In this document: positions 33,357 through 41,655 of the stretch, one piece after another
How the letters are laid out: each line of letters begins with the position of its first letter
Numbering within the stretch: the stretch's first letter is position 1
Assembly: GCA_023443315.1 (NCBI GenBank)
Contig: JAEZVA010000095.1
Span: forward strand, 1 to 43,757
DNA: 43,757 bases
Direction of reading: 5' to 3'
Source: Bacillota bacterium
GTDB taxonomy: Bacteria; Bacillota; Clostridia; Oscillospirales; Ruminococcaceae
Made by a program: the position numbers and the translations under genes
The notes under the pieces: generated by a model
The model's database searches: none
What the model saw: the letters and a program-made list of their open reading frames with translations, nothing else
Told to the model about the DNA's origin: nothing

Positions 33357-35381
33357 TTACTCGGAGTAGACCTCTACCTCAACAAAATCGGTGTACCACA
33401 CGTTCATCTGGGTATCTACCACCGCAAACCCGTACAGGTAGTCTCCGTCGTCCGCTTCGTAGCGGGTAAGCTGGAGCGGACCCGACACGGTAAACTCCTC
33501 GCCCTCATACCAGCCGGTTTCGTCCATATCCTCAGGCACTACCGCCCCGTCGTCGTAAAACAGCTCGTAGTAGTAGTATAGCGCCAGCTTGTCGCCGTCC
33601 TTAACCTGTATCATGTTCTTGGCGGGCATGTCGTAGGTGTCGCTGTTGTTGGGCACCGCCCCAAGGATGATGCCGTCGGGGTAGGAGTCGCTGTACAACG
33701 CAATTAGATCCACGTCCTGTCCGTTTAGTCGCGCGGGGATGGCGTAACGAGTGCCGCGGCTGGAGGAATCGATCTCATACAGGCACGCCCAATAATCGTT
33801 AAGCGCCGTCCAGTAGCCGTCAAATTCGGTCAGCACCGTGCCGTCGGGGGCGATATCGACCTTGCTGCTTTCGCCGAGCTGTATGTAGTTGTACACCCCG
33901 TCCGCTACCTCTTCCTCAAGCTGCCACACGGTAAAGTATATCTCGTAGATGTCGGCGAGCTCCTCGGGCGAGAGCACAATCTGATAGTTCCCATCATCGT
34001 TTTGTACCGGAGCACTGCCCGCGACCTCAATGTTTGAAATGGCGCTGCCCGTTAGAATATTGGTAAAATCGATGATGAAGTTCGTGTAGTCGGGTAAAAC
34101 CCCAATCCCCTTATACACATTCACGTAATCGGGCGCATCATCTTTAGACGCAAACGGAAAGTATACCGAAAGCCCCGACGTATTCTCCTGGTTTTGTGAA
34201 TGCACGTTGTACTCCACCGCATTTGTAATTGCGTTTTGCAGCTCGAGTGCCTGGTCTGGCACAACGTCACTCATCTGCTGTGCCAGATGGGCAACGTCAA
34301 TCATGTCGGTTTCGCCGCCATGTGCACCCATATCGCCAAACGATCGGGTCTTGCCCCTTGCCTTTGCGATGGTACTGTACTGCCCGTCCGCCAGAGCTTC
34401 CCCTGCCTGCAGGGCAAACAGGTCAAACGCCTCTGCCGCCTCTGCCACACGGTCAAGGTTTATCACCGAAAGCGTGGTGCTTTCGTCGGGCAGGTTCAGC
34501 TCGTAAAATTCGTGGAAGTAATCGCAGATCAGGACGCCCAACTCTTTGCCGCTCATGTCGGGGTTCTCACCAAGGTCGCGCAAAAAGGTGTAGTCCCACC
34601 CGTAGCCCGGCTCAAGGTCCTCCGAGGCAATTAGGTAGCGTGCATAGGGGCTTACCACACAGGCGGTCTCCAGCGTCGCCATCAGACACGCGTCAAAGCC
34701 GATAAACTCCATCCGCTCGTTTGCCGCCTGCGAGCTTGCAAGCGCGGACGCAAGCTCAGAAAGGGTGAGCGAGTCGTAGTCAAACAGCTCGTCTACGCCG
34801 TAGCCCATCACCGAGCCGCCGCCGTGGTTCCACAGAATAACCCCCTGCTTCTGTGCAGGGAACATGGTATAGCCAAAGTTGAGAAAGCCCGCCAACAGCG
34901 CGGGGTCTCCGATGTTGTACTCGCCCAGCTCACCAATTGGTACAAGTCCGCCGCCGCTGATATAATACATCGAGCAGCCGGAGCTTATCGCATCGTTCTG
35001 CCACTGGTTCGTGCCGCCCGTAAGGATGACGACGTTGACGTTTTGCTCGTCAAACCCGCTCTCTAGCATCTCAATAAGGTCGTCGGTCGCCATGCCGCCG
35101 TCACTCTCAAGGTCCGAGCCGTTTAGCATCACCATCACGGTAACAGTAGCGGGCTCCATCGGCGAAAAATCCACCATCGCTGTCAGATCCAGCGGCTCTA
35201 TCCGCTCTGCGGTATTACCTGAGCCGTAGTAGGCGCTACCCCCTTGCTCGCCCCCGTCTTCGCTTTCGCTGATTGGTTCGTCGTCAAGCAGCAAAAAGCA
35301 GCCACTTAGTGACAGTAGTAATAATAAAAGCGCCGTAAGCGCCGCCGTACAGCGCAGGATATGTCTAGATAATCGTTTCAT
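33357..35381 (-). CDS. Clostripain-like cysteine protease lipoprotein (family C11)
   Basis: 674 residues. Lipoprotein signal MKRLSRHILRCTAALTALLLLLLSLSGC, a linker, then a C11 protease domain. The catalytic His is in GVILWNHGGGSVMGYGVDE and the catalytic Cys in FIGFDACLMATLETACVVSPYARYLIASEDLEPGYGWDY; the spacing fits clostripain/PmC11. A C-terminal region of about 250 residues (from about 430) is beta-rich and not recognised. C11 enzymes cleave after Arg or Lys. The start at 35381 gives the lipoprotein signal at the N-terminus; the frame extends to 35423. Being lipid-anchored, it should process proteins at the outer membrane face. Confidence 0.9.
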   Translation of the reverse strand: MKRLSRHILRCTAALTALLLLLLSLSGCFLLLDDEPISESEDGGEQGGSAYYGSGNTAERIEPLDLTAMVDFSPMEPATVTVMVMLNGSDLESDGGMATDDLIEMLESGFDEQNVNVVILTGGTNQWQNDAISSGCSMYYISGGGLVPIGELGEYNIGDPALLAGFLNFGYTMFPAQKQGVILWNHGGGSVMGYGVDELFDYDSLTLSELASALASSQAANERMEFIGFDACLMATLETACVVSPYARYLIASEDLEPGYGWDYTFLRDLGENPDMSGKELGVLICDYFHEFYELNLPDESTTLSVINLDRVAEAAEAFDLFALQAGEALADGQYSTIAKARGKTRSFGDMGAHGGETDMIDVAHLAQQMSDVVPDQALELQNAITNAVEYNVHSQNQENTSGLSVYFPFASKDDAPDYVNVYKGIGVLPDYTNFIIDFTNILTGSAISNIEVAGSAPVQNDDGNYQIVLSPEELADIYEIYFTVWQLEEEVADGVYNYIQLGESSKVDIAPDGTVLTEFDGYWTALNDYWACLYEIDSSSRGTRYAIPARLNGQDVDLIALYSDSYPDGIILGAVPNNSDTYDMPAKNMIQVKDGDKLALYYYYELFYDDGAVVPEDMDETGWYEGEEFTVSGPLQLTRYEADDGDYLYGFAVVDTQMNVWYTDFVEVEVYSE

Positions 35382-35504
35382 GCAGTTATTCTTTCCCCTT
35401 ACAACAACCCTTTTTTCGCGCACCGTGCGCGAGCGGTATCGGCTAGGCTTTTGTTGTTATATTGCCAAAGCAAAGGCAACCCCGCCGACAGATGCGTTTT
35501 AATA

Positions 35505-35542
35505 TAAAAGCACCGTGAACAACATCGCGTCATTCACGGTAC
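35505..35542 (-). terminator. Terminator of the TM2 gene
   Basis: Stem ACCGTGAA / TTCACGGT (35512-35519 with 35533-35540) followed on the minus strand by GCTTTTATA. Confidence 0.55.
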
Positions 35543-35588
35543 TTTGCCCCATTCTGTATAGGGCTTTGTGTTACGATATAATGAGTAA

Positions 35589-35789
35589 TTAAGCAGCCAG
35601 CGCGTTGCCGTCTTTGTCGGTGTACTTGCCGGTTAGTATCAGAATGATGTCAACCAGCCACCAAATGCCTAGACCAGCGCCGGTAAGCAGCTTGAGAACC
35701 CCAGTGCCCGTCTTGCCCACATAAAAACGGTCTACGCCAAGTCCGCCGAGAAGGATTGCAAGGATTAGTGTTGTCGTTTTGCTTTTCAT
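35589..35789 (-). CDS. TM2 domain-containing protein
   Basis: 66 residues that are almost entirely one TM2 domain: first helix LILAILLGGLGVDRFYVG, linker KTGTGVLKLLTGAG, second helix LGIWWLVDIILILTG. The G-x-DRFY motif is typical. GGGAGGA lies 8 bases before the ATG. It has its own promoter and terminator. Function of bacterial TM2 proteins is unknown. Confidence 0.92.
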   Translation of the reverse strand: MKSKTTTLILAILLGGLGVDRFYVGKTGTGVLKLLTGAGLGIWWLVDIILILTGKYTDKDGNALAA

Positions 35790-35841
35790 AATAATGTCCT
35801 CCCTAAAACAGTCGCGCTAAACCTGTTAACGCTTTAGTCAT

Positions 35842-35870
35842 ATTTTACTCTGACTAATTAGAAAGGTCAA
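35842..35870 (-). promoter_or_regulatory. Sigma-A promoter of TM2 gene
   Basis: Minus strand TTGACC, 17-base spacer, TAAAAT, 53 bases upstream of the start codon. Confidence 0.65.
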
Positions 35871-35981
35871 GAACCGATTGATAAATTTGTTTTATTATGT
35901 TATTTTTTGTCGGTTTAATGAATTATTGCCACTGTTTTTTATAAAATAAGTGCAAAAAAGAGCAGCTATTGCGTGAACCTA

Positions 35982-37724
35982 CTAATTGCAAGATACGATT
36001 CCGCGCGTTGCGTCGATGGAAACCACCGTGCCCGATTTCAGAATACGGGTCGCGTTTTGCGCCCCCACAATCACGGGGATGTCGAGACTAAGCCCCACAA
36101 TGGCGGCATGGCTGTTCTGCCCGGGCAGCTCGGTGACAATACCGCTCGCCTTTTTGAGGATAGGCAGCAGCGTATTTGAGGTTTGAGGTATTACAAGAAT
36201 GTCGCCCTCTTTAAAGTTTACAAGTGCCTCCTCCTCGGTATTGCATACGCACAGGTTCGCGCATACGCTTGCACCCGTGCTTACGCCTTTACCCGAAACC
36301 AACACATGTCCCACCACCTGTACCTTCATCAGGTTGGTGGTGCCCGAAATGCCCAGCGGCACGCCCGCCGTAATTACAACAAGCTCACCGTCGGTAACTA
36401 TGCCCGCCTTCTGCGCCGTATCCACCGCGTTTTCAAACAGGCTGTCGGCGGTGTTCTGTTCCTCGAGCAGCAGCGGAACCACCCCCCACGAAAGGTTGAT
36501 CTGGCGGCACACCTCGTCGGAGGTCGTACAGCCCACAATCGGGCAATTGGGGCGGTATTTGGATATCATGCGCACCGTACGCCCCGATTTGCTCACCGTC
36601 AGGATGGCGGCAGCGCCCAAGTCGTGCGCGGTGGTGCAGGTGGCGTGGGATATGGCGTTGGTCACGTCGGAATGCACATTAAAGCCCTGTGTCTTAAACC
36701 GCTTGATGTAGTCGATGTCACTTTCGGTCTTTTCGGCAATGCGCGCCATGGTGCGCACCGCCTCCACGGGATACAGCCCTGAAGCCGTCTCTCCCGATAG
36801 CATGATGGCACTGGTGCCGTCGTAGATGGCGTTGGCAACGTCGGTTGCCTCGGCGCGGGTGGGACGGGGGTTTTTCATCATCGAGTCGAGCATCTGGGTG
36901 GCGGTAACCACCTGCTTGCCCGCGTTGTACACCTTTTTGATGATCATCTTCTGCAGCACAGGCACATCCTCAAGCGGAATTTCTACGCCCATGTCGCCGC
37001 GCGCGACCATAATACCGTCAGACACGCGGATGATATCGTCGATGTTCTCGACGCCCTGGGGGTTTTCTATCTTAGAGAAGATGTTAATCGAGTGGCAGTT
37101 GTGCTCGTCTAAGATGCGGCGGATTTGTAGTACATCATCGGCGCAACGCACAAACGATGCCGCGATAAAATCAAAGCCGGTCTGTATACCAAACACGATG
37201 TCGGCGCGGTCGCGGTCGTTTAGGTACGGCAGGCTCAGCGAGGTGCCCGGCACATTAATGCCCTTGCGGTCGCTTACTACACCGCCGTTAATCACACGGC
37301 AGTGGATATCGTCGCCCGAGATGCGCTCCACCTCAAGCTCTATCAGCCCATCGTCTATCAGCACCCGCCCGCCCGCGCGCAGATCCCTTGCAAACCCCTC
37401 GTAGGTGACCGACACCATCGTTTCGTCGCCCTGTACATCCCGTCCGGTCAGCATAAAGCTCTGGTCGGGCACCAGCGTCACCTTGCCGCTTTCAAAGGTT
37501 TTAATACGCACCTCAGGTCCGCGGGTATCCAATATGGCGGGGATGGGACGATTGAGCTCCTCCCTGACCTGCACCAAGGTGTCAAACACCAGCTTGTGCG
37601 ACATGTGGTCGCCGTGCGAAAAGTTAAAACGCGCGGCATCCATACCTGCAAGAATCAGCTTTTGAATCATATCCGCCGTGTTGGAGCTGGGGCCCAGCGT
37701 GCAGATGATCTTGGTCTTACGCAT
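35982..37724 (-). CDS. pyk: Pyruvate kinase with C-terminal PEP-utiliser domain
   Basis: 580 residues. The N-terminal kinase begins MRKTKIICTLGPSSNTADMIQKLILAGMDAARFNFSHGDH, the usual family start. FSKIEN carries the catalytic Lys, VARGDMGVEIP the metal-binding acid, and ATQMLDSMMKNPRPTRAEATDVANAIYDG the substrate loop. After the allosteric domain comes an additional C-terminal domain of about 110 residues with TELPGQNSHAAIVG, matching the PEP-utiliser mobile domain found in pyruvate kinases of bacilli and clostridia. Start at 37724 with AAGGAAGG 8 bases before. Catalyses PEP + ADP to pyruvate + ATP. It lies 81 bases after the dedA-like gene in the same direction. Confidence 0.97.
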   Translation of the reverse strand: MRKTKIICTLGPSSNTADMIQKLILAGMDAARFNFSHGDHMSHKLVFDTLVQVREELNRPIPAILDTRGPEVRIKTFESGKVTLVPDQSFMLTGRDVQGDETMVSVTYEGFARDLRAGGRVLIDDGLIELEVERISGDDIHCRVINGGVVSDRKGINVPGTSLSLPYLNDRDRADIVFGIQTGFDFIAASFVRCADDVLQIRRILDEHNCHSINIFSKIENPQGVENIDDIIRVSDGIMVARGDMGVEIPLEDVPVLQKMIIKKVYNAGKQVVTATQMLDSMMKNPRPTRAEATDVANAIYDGTSAIMLSGETASGLYPVEAVRTMARIAEKTESDIDYIKRFKTQGFNVHSDVTNAISHATCTTAHDLGAAAILTVSKSGRTVRMISKYRPNCPIVGCTTSDEVCRQINLSWGVVPLLLEEQNTADSLFENAVDTAQKAGIVTDGELVVITAGVPLGISGTTNLMKVQVVGHVLVSGKGVSTGASVCANLCVCNTEEEALVNFKEGDILVIPQTSNTLLPILKKASGIVTELPGQNSHAAIVGLSLDIPVIVGAQNATRILKSGTVVSIDATRGIVSCN

Positions 37725-37805
37725 AATAACGACCTTCCTTCTCATAAACAATGCGAGTGGGGGAAACGAGTGTATCGCACAAGCGCAACAATCGAAGTGT
37801 CTATC

Positions 37806-38423
37806 TTATTGCTCGGGCTCACTCGCCTTTTTTGCCTTGGTGTGTTTGTAGTACTTATACCCACCAAACGCGATAAGCGCAAGCCCCGCAAGAATAATCA
37901 CAATAATCTTGTATTCCTCATAGTAGGTGATAATCGTCTGCCAGTTTTCCGAAAAGTAGTAGCCCACACCCACCAGCACGCTGTTCCATACCACGATGCC
38001 CGCCAGTGATGAGAGCGCAAACGCGGCGGGGTTTTGCCGACCCAGCCCTGCAACAAATGAGATGTAGGTTCTGCAAAGCGGAATCACCCTGCCAAGCCCT
38101 ACCGAAAGCAGCGCGTACTTGTCAAACTGCCGCTGCGCGTAATCAAGCCCTGGCTTCATCTTGGGAAAACGCGTCACCAGCTTATGCATCACAGCAACAC
38201 CGCCGTAACGCCCGATTAGATAGCAGATAAACGAGCCGACCAATCCCGCAGTGGTTGCAAGCAGAAGTATGACAGGGAAACCCACCCCCGTCCCAACTGC
38301 GACCGCACCCGCAAAGGGCAGTACAATCTCGCTGGGCACAGGCAGGCAGGCGTATTCGAGCGTTATCAGTATAAAAACAGCAGGCAGCCCGTAATCCTGT
38401 ATCAGTTGCATAATGGTTTCCAT
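37806..38423 (-). CDS. DedA family membrane protein
   Basis: 205 residues with four to five spans. Family signature LVGSFICYLIGRYGG followed by FDKYALLSVGLGRVIPLCRTYISFVAGLGRQNPAAFALSSLAGIVVWNSVLVGVGYY, including the conserved G-R-x-P-x-x-R stretch of the SNARE-associated/VTT fold. Members are implicated in flipping undecaprenyl phosphate or phospholipids. The start at 38423 (METIMQLIQDYG) is preferred; a frame extension to 38552 has no hydrophobic or conserved content. AAAGGAT lies 11 bases upstream. Confidence 0.93.
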   Translation of the reverse strand: METIMQLIQDYGLPAVFILITLEYACLPVPSEIVLPFAGAVAVGTGVGFPVILLLATTAGLVGSFICYLIGRYGGVAVMHKLVTRFPKMKPGLDYAQRQFDKYALLSVGLGRVIPLCRTYISFVAGLGRQNPAAFALSSLAGIVVWNSVLVGVGYYFSENWQTIITYYEEYKIIVIILAGLALIAFGGYKYYKHTKAKKASEPEQ

Positions 38424-38971
38424 CGTTTTGCGCACATCCTTTGCTTTATAGTATCGCGCGCGGCGGAATACGAAACCGCAACAACCGCCCCACGGGTATC
38501 TGTCTTTGCTGTAAAGTCCCTCAGCACGTGCGCTATGTCCTTTGGCGCACAAAGGCGTCTATCGGCACATCCTGCGCCCAAGCATACAAGCCCGGACGGT
38601 GCCGCGATGTAAATAGAACCGAAAAACAGCCCGCTATCGCGTTTTACTGCGTCGATACACCACTGCTTCCCCACAATAATGATACCCCATTTGCCCCGCG
38701 CCGTCAATCAATGTCCACTGCGCGCGGACATACAATTTACACGGACGGCGACTTGCATTTTTGGTTAAATCGTGCTATCGTTATGCTGTACCAAAAAGGG
38801 ATTGCCTATACTTTGCAGGCAATGCTTCTGCCGCTGTCAGGCGCAAATAGCAAGCTACGAATGTCGATGTACAAAGCTTACAGCATAACATGGAATACGA
38901 TGTCCCGCCCAGTACGCGGGGTATAACAGGCAAGCACTGCGTGTTTTTTTCTACACGCGGTCAGGAAAGGG
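38424..38971. other. 548-base region with long inverted repeat
   Basis: Between divergent dedA-like and rpiB genes. No believable gene. Contains an 11-base perfect inverted repeat bracketing a folded segment (38780-38889). A clear sigma-A promoter for rpiB was not found. Confidence 0.5.
38780..38889. repeat. Inverted repeat enclosing smaller hairpins
   Basis: GTTATGCTGTA (38780-38790) pairs perfectly with TACAGCATAAC (38879-38889). Inside are ATTGCC / GGCAAT and GCC-GCTGTCA-GGC. It could be a structured leader of rpiB or a remnant of a small element. Confidence 0.5.
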
Positions 38972-39424
38972 ATGGAACAAAGGATGAAGATTGGGTTTTC
39001 GTGCGACCACACTGCAACCGACTTAAAGAACGCGCTGATGGAGCACATCGCCAGCCTCGGCTTTGAAACGGTGGATTACGGCTTTTGCCCGGATTACCCC
39101 GTGGCAGGCTATCGTACCGCAAAGGCGGTTGCTGCAAACGAGTGCGACCTTGGTATTATTATATGTGGCACGGGTGCCGGCATCTCGATGGCGGCAAACA
39201 AGGTAAAGGGCATTCGCGCCGTTAACTGCAGCGAGCCATACACCGCACGTCTTTCAAGGATGCACAACGACGCAAACATTCTCTCGCTTGGCGCGCGCGT
39301 GGTGGGCACCGAGCTTGCCAAGATGATCGCCGAGGAGTTTGTCAAGGCGCAGTTTGAAGGCGGACGCCATGCCCGCCGCGTTGGCATCATCGCAGACATT
39401 GAAAACGGTGTACTGCCGGAATAA
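38972..39424 (+). CDS. rpiB: Ribose 5-phosphate isomerase B
   Basis: 150 residues of the RpiB/LacAB family, interconverting ribose 5-phosphate and ribulose 5-phosphate. SCDHTATDLKNAL holds the N-terminal substrate motif, IIICGTGAGISMAANKVKGIRA the catalytic Cys with its GTG loop, and HNDANILSLGARVVG the phosphate-side motif. All are intact. ATG 38972 has AGGA at 5-base spacing. ATG 38984 (MKIGFSCDH) fits the usual family N-terminus equally well, so the first four residues are uncertain. Strong terminator follows. Confidence 0.93.
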   Translation: MEQRMKIGFSCDHTATDLKNALMEHIASLGFETVDYGFCPDYPVAGYRTAKAVAANECDLGIIICGTGAGISMAANKVKGIRAVNCSEPYTARLSRMHNDANILSLGARVVGTELAKMIAEEFVKAQFEGGRHARRVGIIADIENGVLPE

Positions 39425-39437
39425 CGGGCAACACATA

Positions 39438-39473
39438 CGGGGGAGCGAACGGTTAGTTCGCTCCCCCGTTTTT
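39438..39473 (+). terminator. Terminator of rpiB
   Basis: Perfect 13-bp stem (39438-39450 with 39456-39468), loop GGTTA, then TTTTT. Confidence 0.9.
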
Positions 39474-39523
39474 ACTTTAGTGGACGAATTTTACCTGTTT
39501 GCCCATATTTTTCACTCGCTTTG

Positions 39524-39551
39524 TTGATAAATCACTCGATTATACTATAAT
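39524..39551 (+). promoter_or_regulatory. Sigma-A promoter of the ECF sigma factor gene
   Basis: TTGATA (39524-39529), 16-base spacer, perfect TATAAT (39546-39551). Basal transcription of the sigma gene therefore seems to depend on sigma-A. Confidence 0.65.
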
Positions 39552-39659
39552 TAGTTTAGAGCATAAGGTGCACCTTACTTCGTATTTTAGGTTTGGCGCA
39601 GTCCCATATTGCGCAAAACGGAGACCCCTTACCGACACCAATAGAATGGAGAGACTGTG

Positions 39660-40244
39660 ATGCTTGCCTTTTACCTGTCTTTACTGGATACGGAAAGTGA
39701 AAAAGAAACGTTTACGGCACTCTACCGTCATTACGAAGGCGCGATGTATCACGTTGCCTACGACATTGTGCGCGACGGGTACCTTGCCGAGGACGCTGTA
39801 CACAACGCATTTATAAAGCTTACGCGTTATCTTCCAAAAATTTCTGACGTGACCTGTCACAAAACGAGGGCCCTAACCGTTATTATAGTTAAGAACGCAG
39901 CGATCGATCTGTACCGCAAGCGAGCGGAGCATCACGAGGTGTTTGAGGATGCCCTGTCGCCGGAGCGGGAGGATACCGACGATCTGCCGCTGGATAAGGT
40001 GATTGAAGCCGAGTATTTGGAACAGCTTACCAACGGGCTCAAACAGCTTAACCCCGATCACCTTGATATCTTTACGCTGCGGTTTTTGCACGGCTACTCG
40101 GGTGATGAGATAGCAGACATCTTAAGCATTTCACCGGGTGCCGCGCGCCAGCGGGTGAGCCGCGCCAAAAAGGCGGTGATTAAACTACTGGAGGAGATGA
40201 ACCCCAATGCCGACCAATTATACGCTAAAAGCAGCACTCCTTGA
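39660..40244 (+). CDS. ECF-type RNA polymerase sigma factor
   Basis: 194 residues with only regions 2 and 4. Region 2: FTALYRHYEGAMYHVAYDIVRDGYLAEDAVHNAFIKLTRYLPKI through TVIIVKNAAIDLYRKRAEH (about 17-85). Region 4: LKQLNPDHLDIFTLRFLHGYSGDEIADILSISPGAARQRVSRAKKAVIKLLEE (about 125-180), including the helix-turn-helix. GGAGAG is 6 bases before ATG 39660, which is preferred to GTG 39657. It overlaps the downstream DUF4367 gene by 38 bases, the usual sigma/anti-sigma arrangement. A copy of the proposed promoter motif of this sigma factor lies inside its own coding sequence at 39855-39883. Confidence 0.93.
   Translation: MLAFYLSLLDTESEKETFTALYRHYEGAMYHVAYDIVRDGYLAEDAVHNAFIKLTRYLPKISDVTCHKTRALTVIIVKNAAIDLYRKRAEHHEVFEDALSPEREDTDDLPLDKVIEAEYLEQLTNGLKQLNPDHLDIFTLRFLHGYSGDEIADILSISPGAARQRVSRAKKAVIKLLEEMNPNADQLYAKSSTP
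39855..39883 (+). promoter_or_regulatory. ECF promoter motif, copy A (inside sigma gene)
   Basis: TGTCACAAAA (39855-39864), 13 bases, CGTTAT (39878-39883), continuing TATAGTTAAG. Same boxes and same spacing as copies B and C. It lies about 320 bases before the DUF4367 start. Confidence 0.6.
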
Positions 40245-40905
40245 TGCCGCGAGGGGTCATGAGGCGGGTTTGTCTGCTAATCTGGACGAATATACCGCTC
40301 TGCCCAAGCACCGTTTTTCACGGGGGTACTGCGCTCGCAGAAAAGAGCTGCAAAACCGCGTTGCTGGCAGGGTGCCGCTTACAAGCACGAGCCTTCGTCT
40401 GCGTATATTGGTACCGCTTGTCGCCATATTAACGCTGATTGCTGCGGCAATGAGCGTGCAGGCTGTTCGCGCGCCGATTATCTCGTTTGCAAAACGGGTG
40501 TATCAGGAGATGACCGATTATTACCTGCGCGCCGACCCGGATAGCCCCACCGAGGATGCCGTTGCCCCTACCGATTATGTGCTGGAGTATATTCCAGAGG
40601 GCTATACGCTGGTGGACACGAAGCAAAACCCAGTGTTGCTGATGCGGGTATATCGCAATGCAAGCGGGGGTATGTTCATCGTTTCGCTGCATACATATGA
40701 AGAGGGGATGAACATTTCTCTCGACACAGAAAATGCGCAGGTGACCGAGACCGAGATACAAGGCTTGGACACGATTATCGCCAGCAAGGATACGGGAATA
40801 AACCTTTTGATGGTGGACACCTCGTCTCGGTTTGCGCTTAACATCGTGGGCACGTTGAGCATGGAGGATGTGGTGAAGACAGCTGAAAATTGTCGAATAA
40901 AATAA
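40207..40905 (+). CDS. Putative anti-sigma factor with DUF4367 domain
   Basis: 232 residues: cytoplasmic N-terminus of about 65 residues rich in charged and aromatic residues, one membrane span (LRILVPLVAILTLIAAAMSVQAV, about 65-87) and an outside DUF4367-like domain (DYVLEYIPEGYTLVDTKQNPVLLMRVYRNASGGMFIVSLHTYEEG...ILLMVDTSSRFALNIVG-like end). Overlaps the sigma gene by 38 bases; GGAGGAG is 10 bases before the ATG. The cytoplasmic part would bind the sigma factor and the outside domain would sense the envelope. This is inferred from position and topology; I see no zinc-type HxxxCxxC anti-sigma motif. Confidence 0.75.
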   Translation: MPTNYTLKAALLDAARGHEAGLSANLDEYTALPKHRFSRGYCARRKELQNRVAGRVPLTSTSLRLRILVPLVAILTLIAAAMSVQAVRAPIISFAKRVYQEMTDYYLRADPDSPTEDAVAPTDYVLEYIPEGYTLVDTKQNPVLLMRVYRNASGGMFIVSLHTYEEGMNISLDTENAQVTETEIQGLDTIIASKDTGINLLMVDTSSRFALNIVGTLSMEDVVKTAENCRIK

Positions 40906-40930
40906 TTATTTAAAAAATTTACGAAAAAGC

Positions 40931-40959
40931 TGTCACAAAATCGCCCTTTCAAACGTTAT
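40931..40959 (+). promoter_or_regulatory. ECF promoter motif, copy B
   Basis: TGTCACAAAA (40931-40940), 13 bases, CGTTAT (40954-40959), followed by TAATAGTAACG. 36 bases before the secreted-protein ATG, leaving room for a short leader with GGGGAGGA. Confidence 0.7.
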
Positions 40960-40995
40960 TAATAGTAACGCTAGTTTAGGGGAGGATTTATATCA

Positions 40996-41424
40996 ATGAA
41001 AGTTGTACTGAAAAGAGCTTTTTCCCTGCTTGTGTGCGTGTGTCTTCTATCTGCTACAGTCTTTGCTGTGAATGCGCCAATCCTCGACCCTTCGGATGCG
41101 ATTATTGCCCCAATGAACATCTATATCAGCAACTCCAACCAAAACCTGAGCATCTCGAGCGGTACCGCGACCTGCTCGGCCAGCATGAGTGCGATATCCT
41201 CCATCACCAAGGTTAAGATTGTCTCAAGCCTTCAGTATTATCAAAACGGCAGCTGGACGACCCTGACCACCTTTACAACAAACGAAAACACAAATTATGC
41301 CTCGCAGTACGAGACCTACTCGGTCACCAGCGGGCGCACCTATCGCCTATACACCACCTATTACGCCTATATTGGCACCAGTCTGGTAGAGAACATCAGC
41401 AAGTCGGTCTCCAAGAGCTACTAA
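40996..41424 (+). CDS. Secreted protein, DUF6147-like
   Basis: 142 residues: signal peptide MKVVLKRAFSLLVCVCLLSATVFA, then a compact beta-rich domain with the pattern IISNSNQNLSISSGTATCSASMSAISS...KVKIVSSLQYYQNGSWTTLTTFTT...YSVTSGRTYRLYTTYYAY. This reminds me of DUF6147 proteins, which are small secreted Firmicutes proteins without a known function; the match is from memory. GGGGAGGA is 9 bases before the ATG. The ECF motif copy B and a strong terminator make it a single-gene transcript directly downstream of the sigma/anti-sigma pair. Confidence 0.82.
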   Translation: MKVVLKRAFSLLVCVCLLSATVFAVNAPILDPSDAIIAPMNIYISNSNQNLSISSGTATCSASMSAISSITKVKIVSSLQYYQNGSWTTLTTFTTNENTNYASQYETYSVTSGRTYRLYTTYYAYIGTSLVENISKSVSKSY

Positions 41425-41490
41425 ACACACTTACCTCTCGCAATACTGCGATTTCAATGGGCATCCTCCGTTGTAAGATGCTCGCTATCA

Positions 41491-41536
41491 ACACCCAAAA
41501 AGGGCGTAGACTTCGGTCTACGCCCTTTTTGGGTGT
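41491..41536. terminator. Long terminator hairpin with UUCG loop
   Basis: Perfect 21-bp stem (41491-41511 with 41516-41536) closed by TTCG, with an internal TTTTT in the right arm. Confidence 0.85.
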
Positions 41537-41655
41537 AACGCTGCCGAGCTAATTTCAAACACAACATTGGTGATGGTTTTCGTGCCGAAATTATAGTGAT
41601 TGCAATTAAACACTTGCGGGGTTTTGGTAAATATTCTAAATTATTCTAGTAACCG

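Noticed and set aside
34200..34705. Plus-strand frames opposite the clostripain-like gene
   Set aside because: They overlap the catalytic core of a well-supported gene and have no ribosome site or domain.
32435..35940. 18-base sequence AAAAAACAGTGGCAATAA repeated inverted at 32435-32452 and 35923-35940, suggesting a mobile segment
   Set aside because: One copy is part of the YfhO promoter and the sequence is A-rich; there is no transposase or target duplication, so coincidence or a shared regulatory word is likelier.
38441..38926. Plus-strand reading frame of 161 residues between the dedA-like gene and rpiB
   Set aside because: Overlaps the divergent upstream region, has Arg/Cys-rich non-protein-like content and runs through the inverted repeat.
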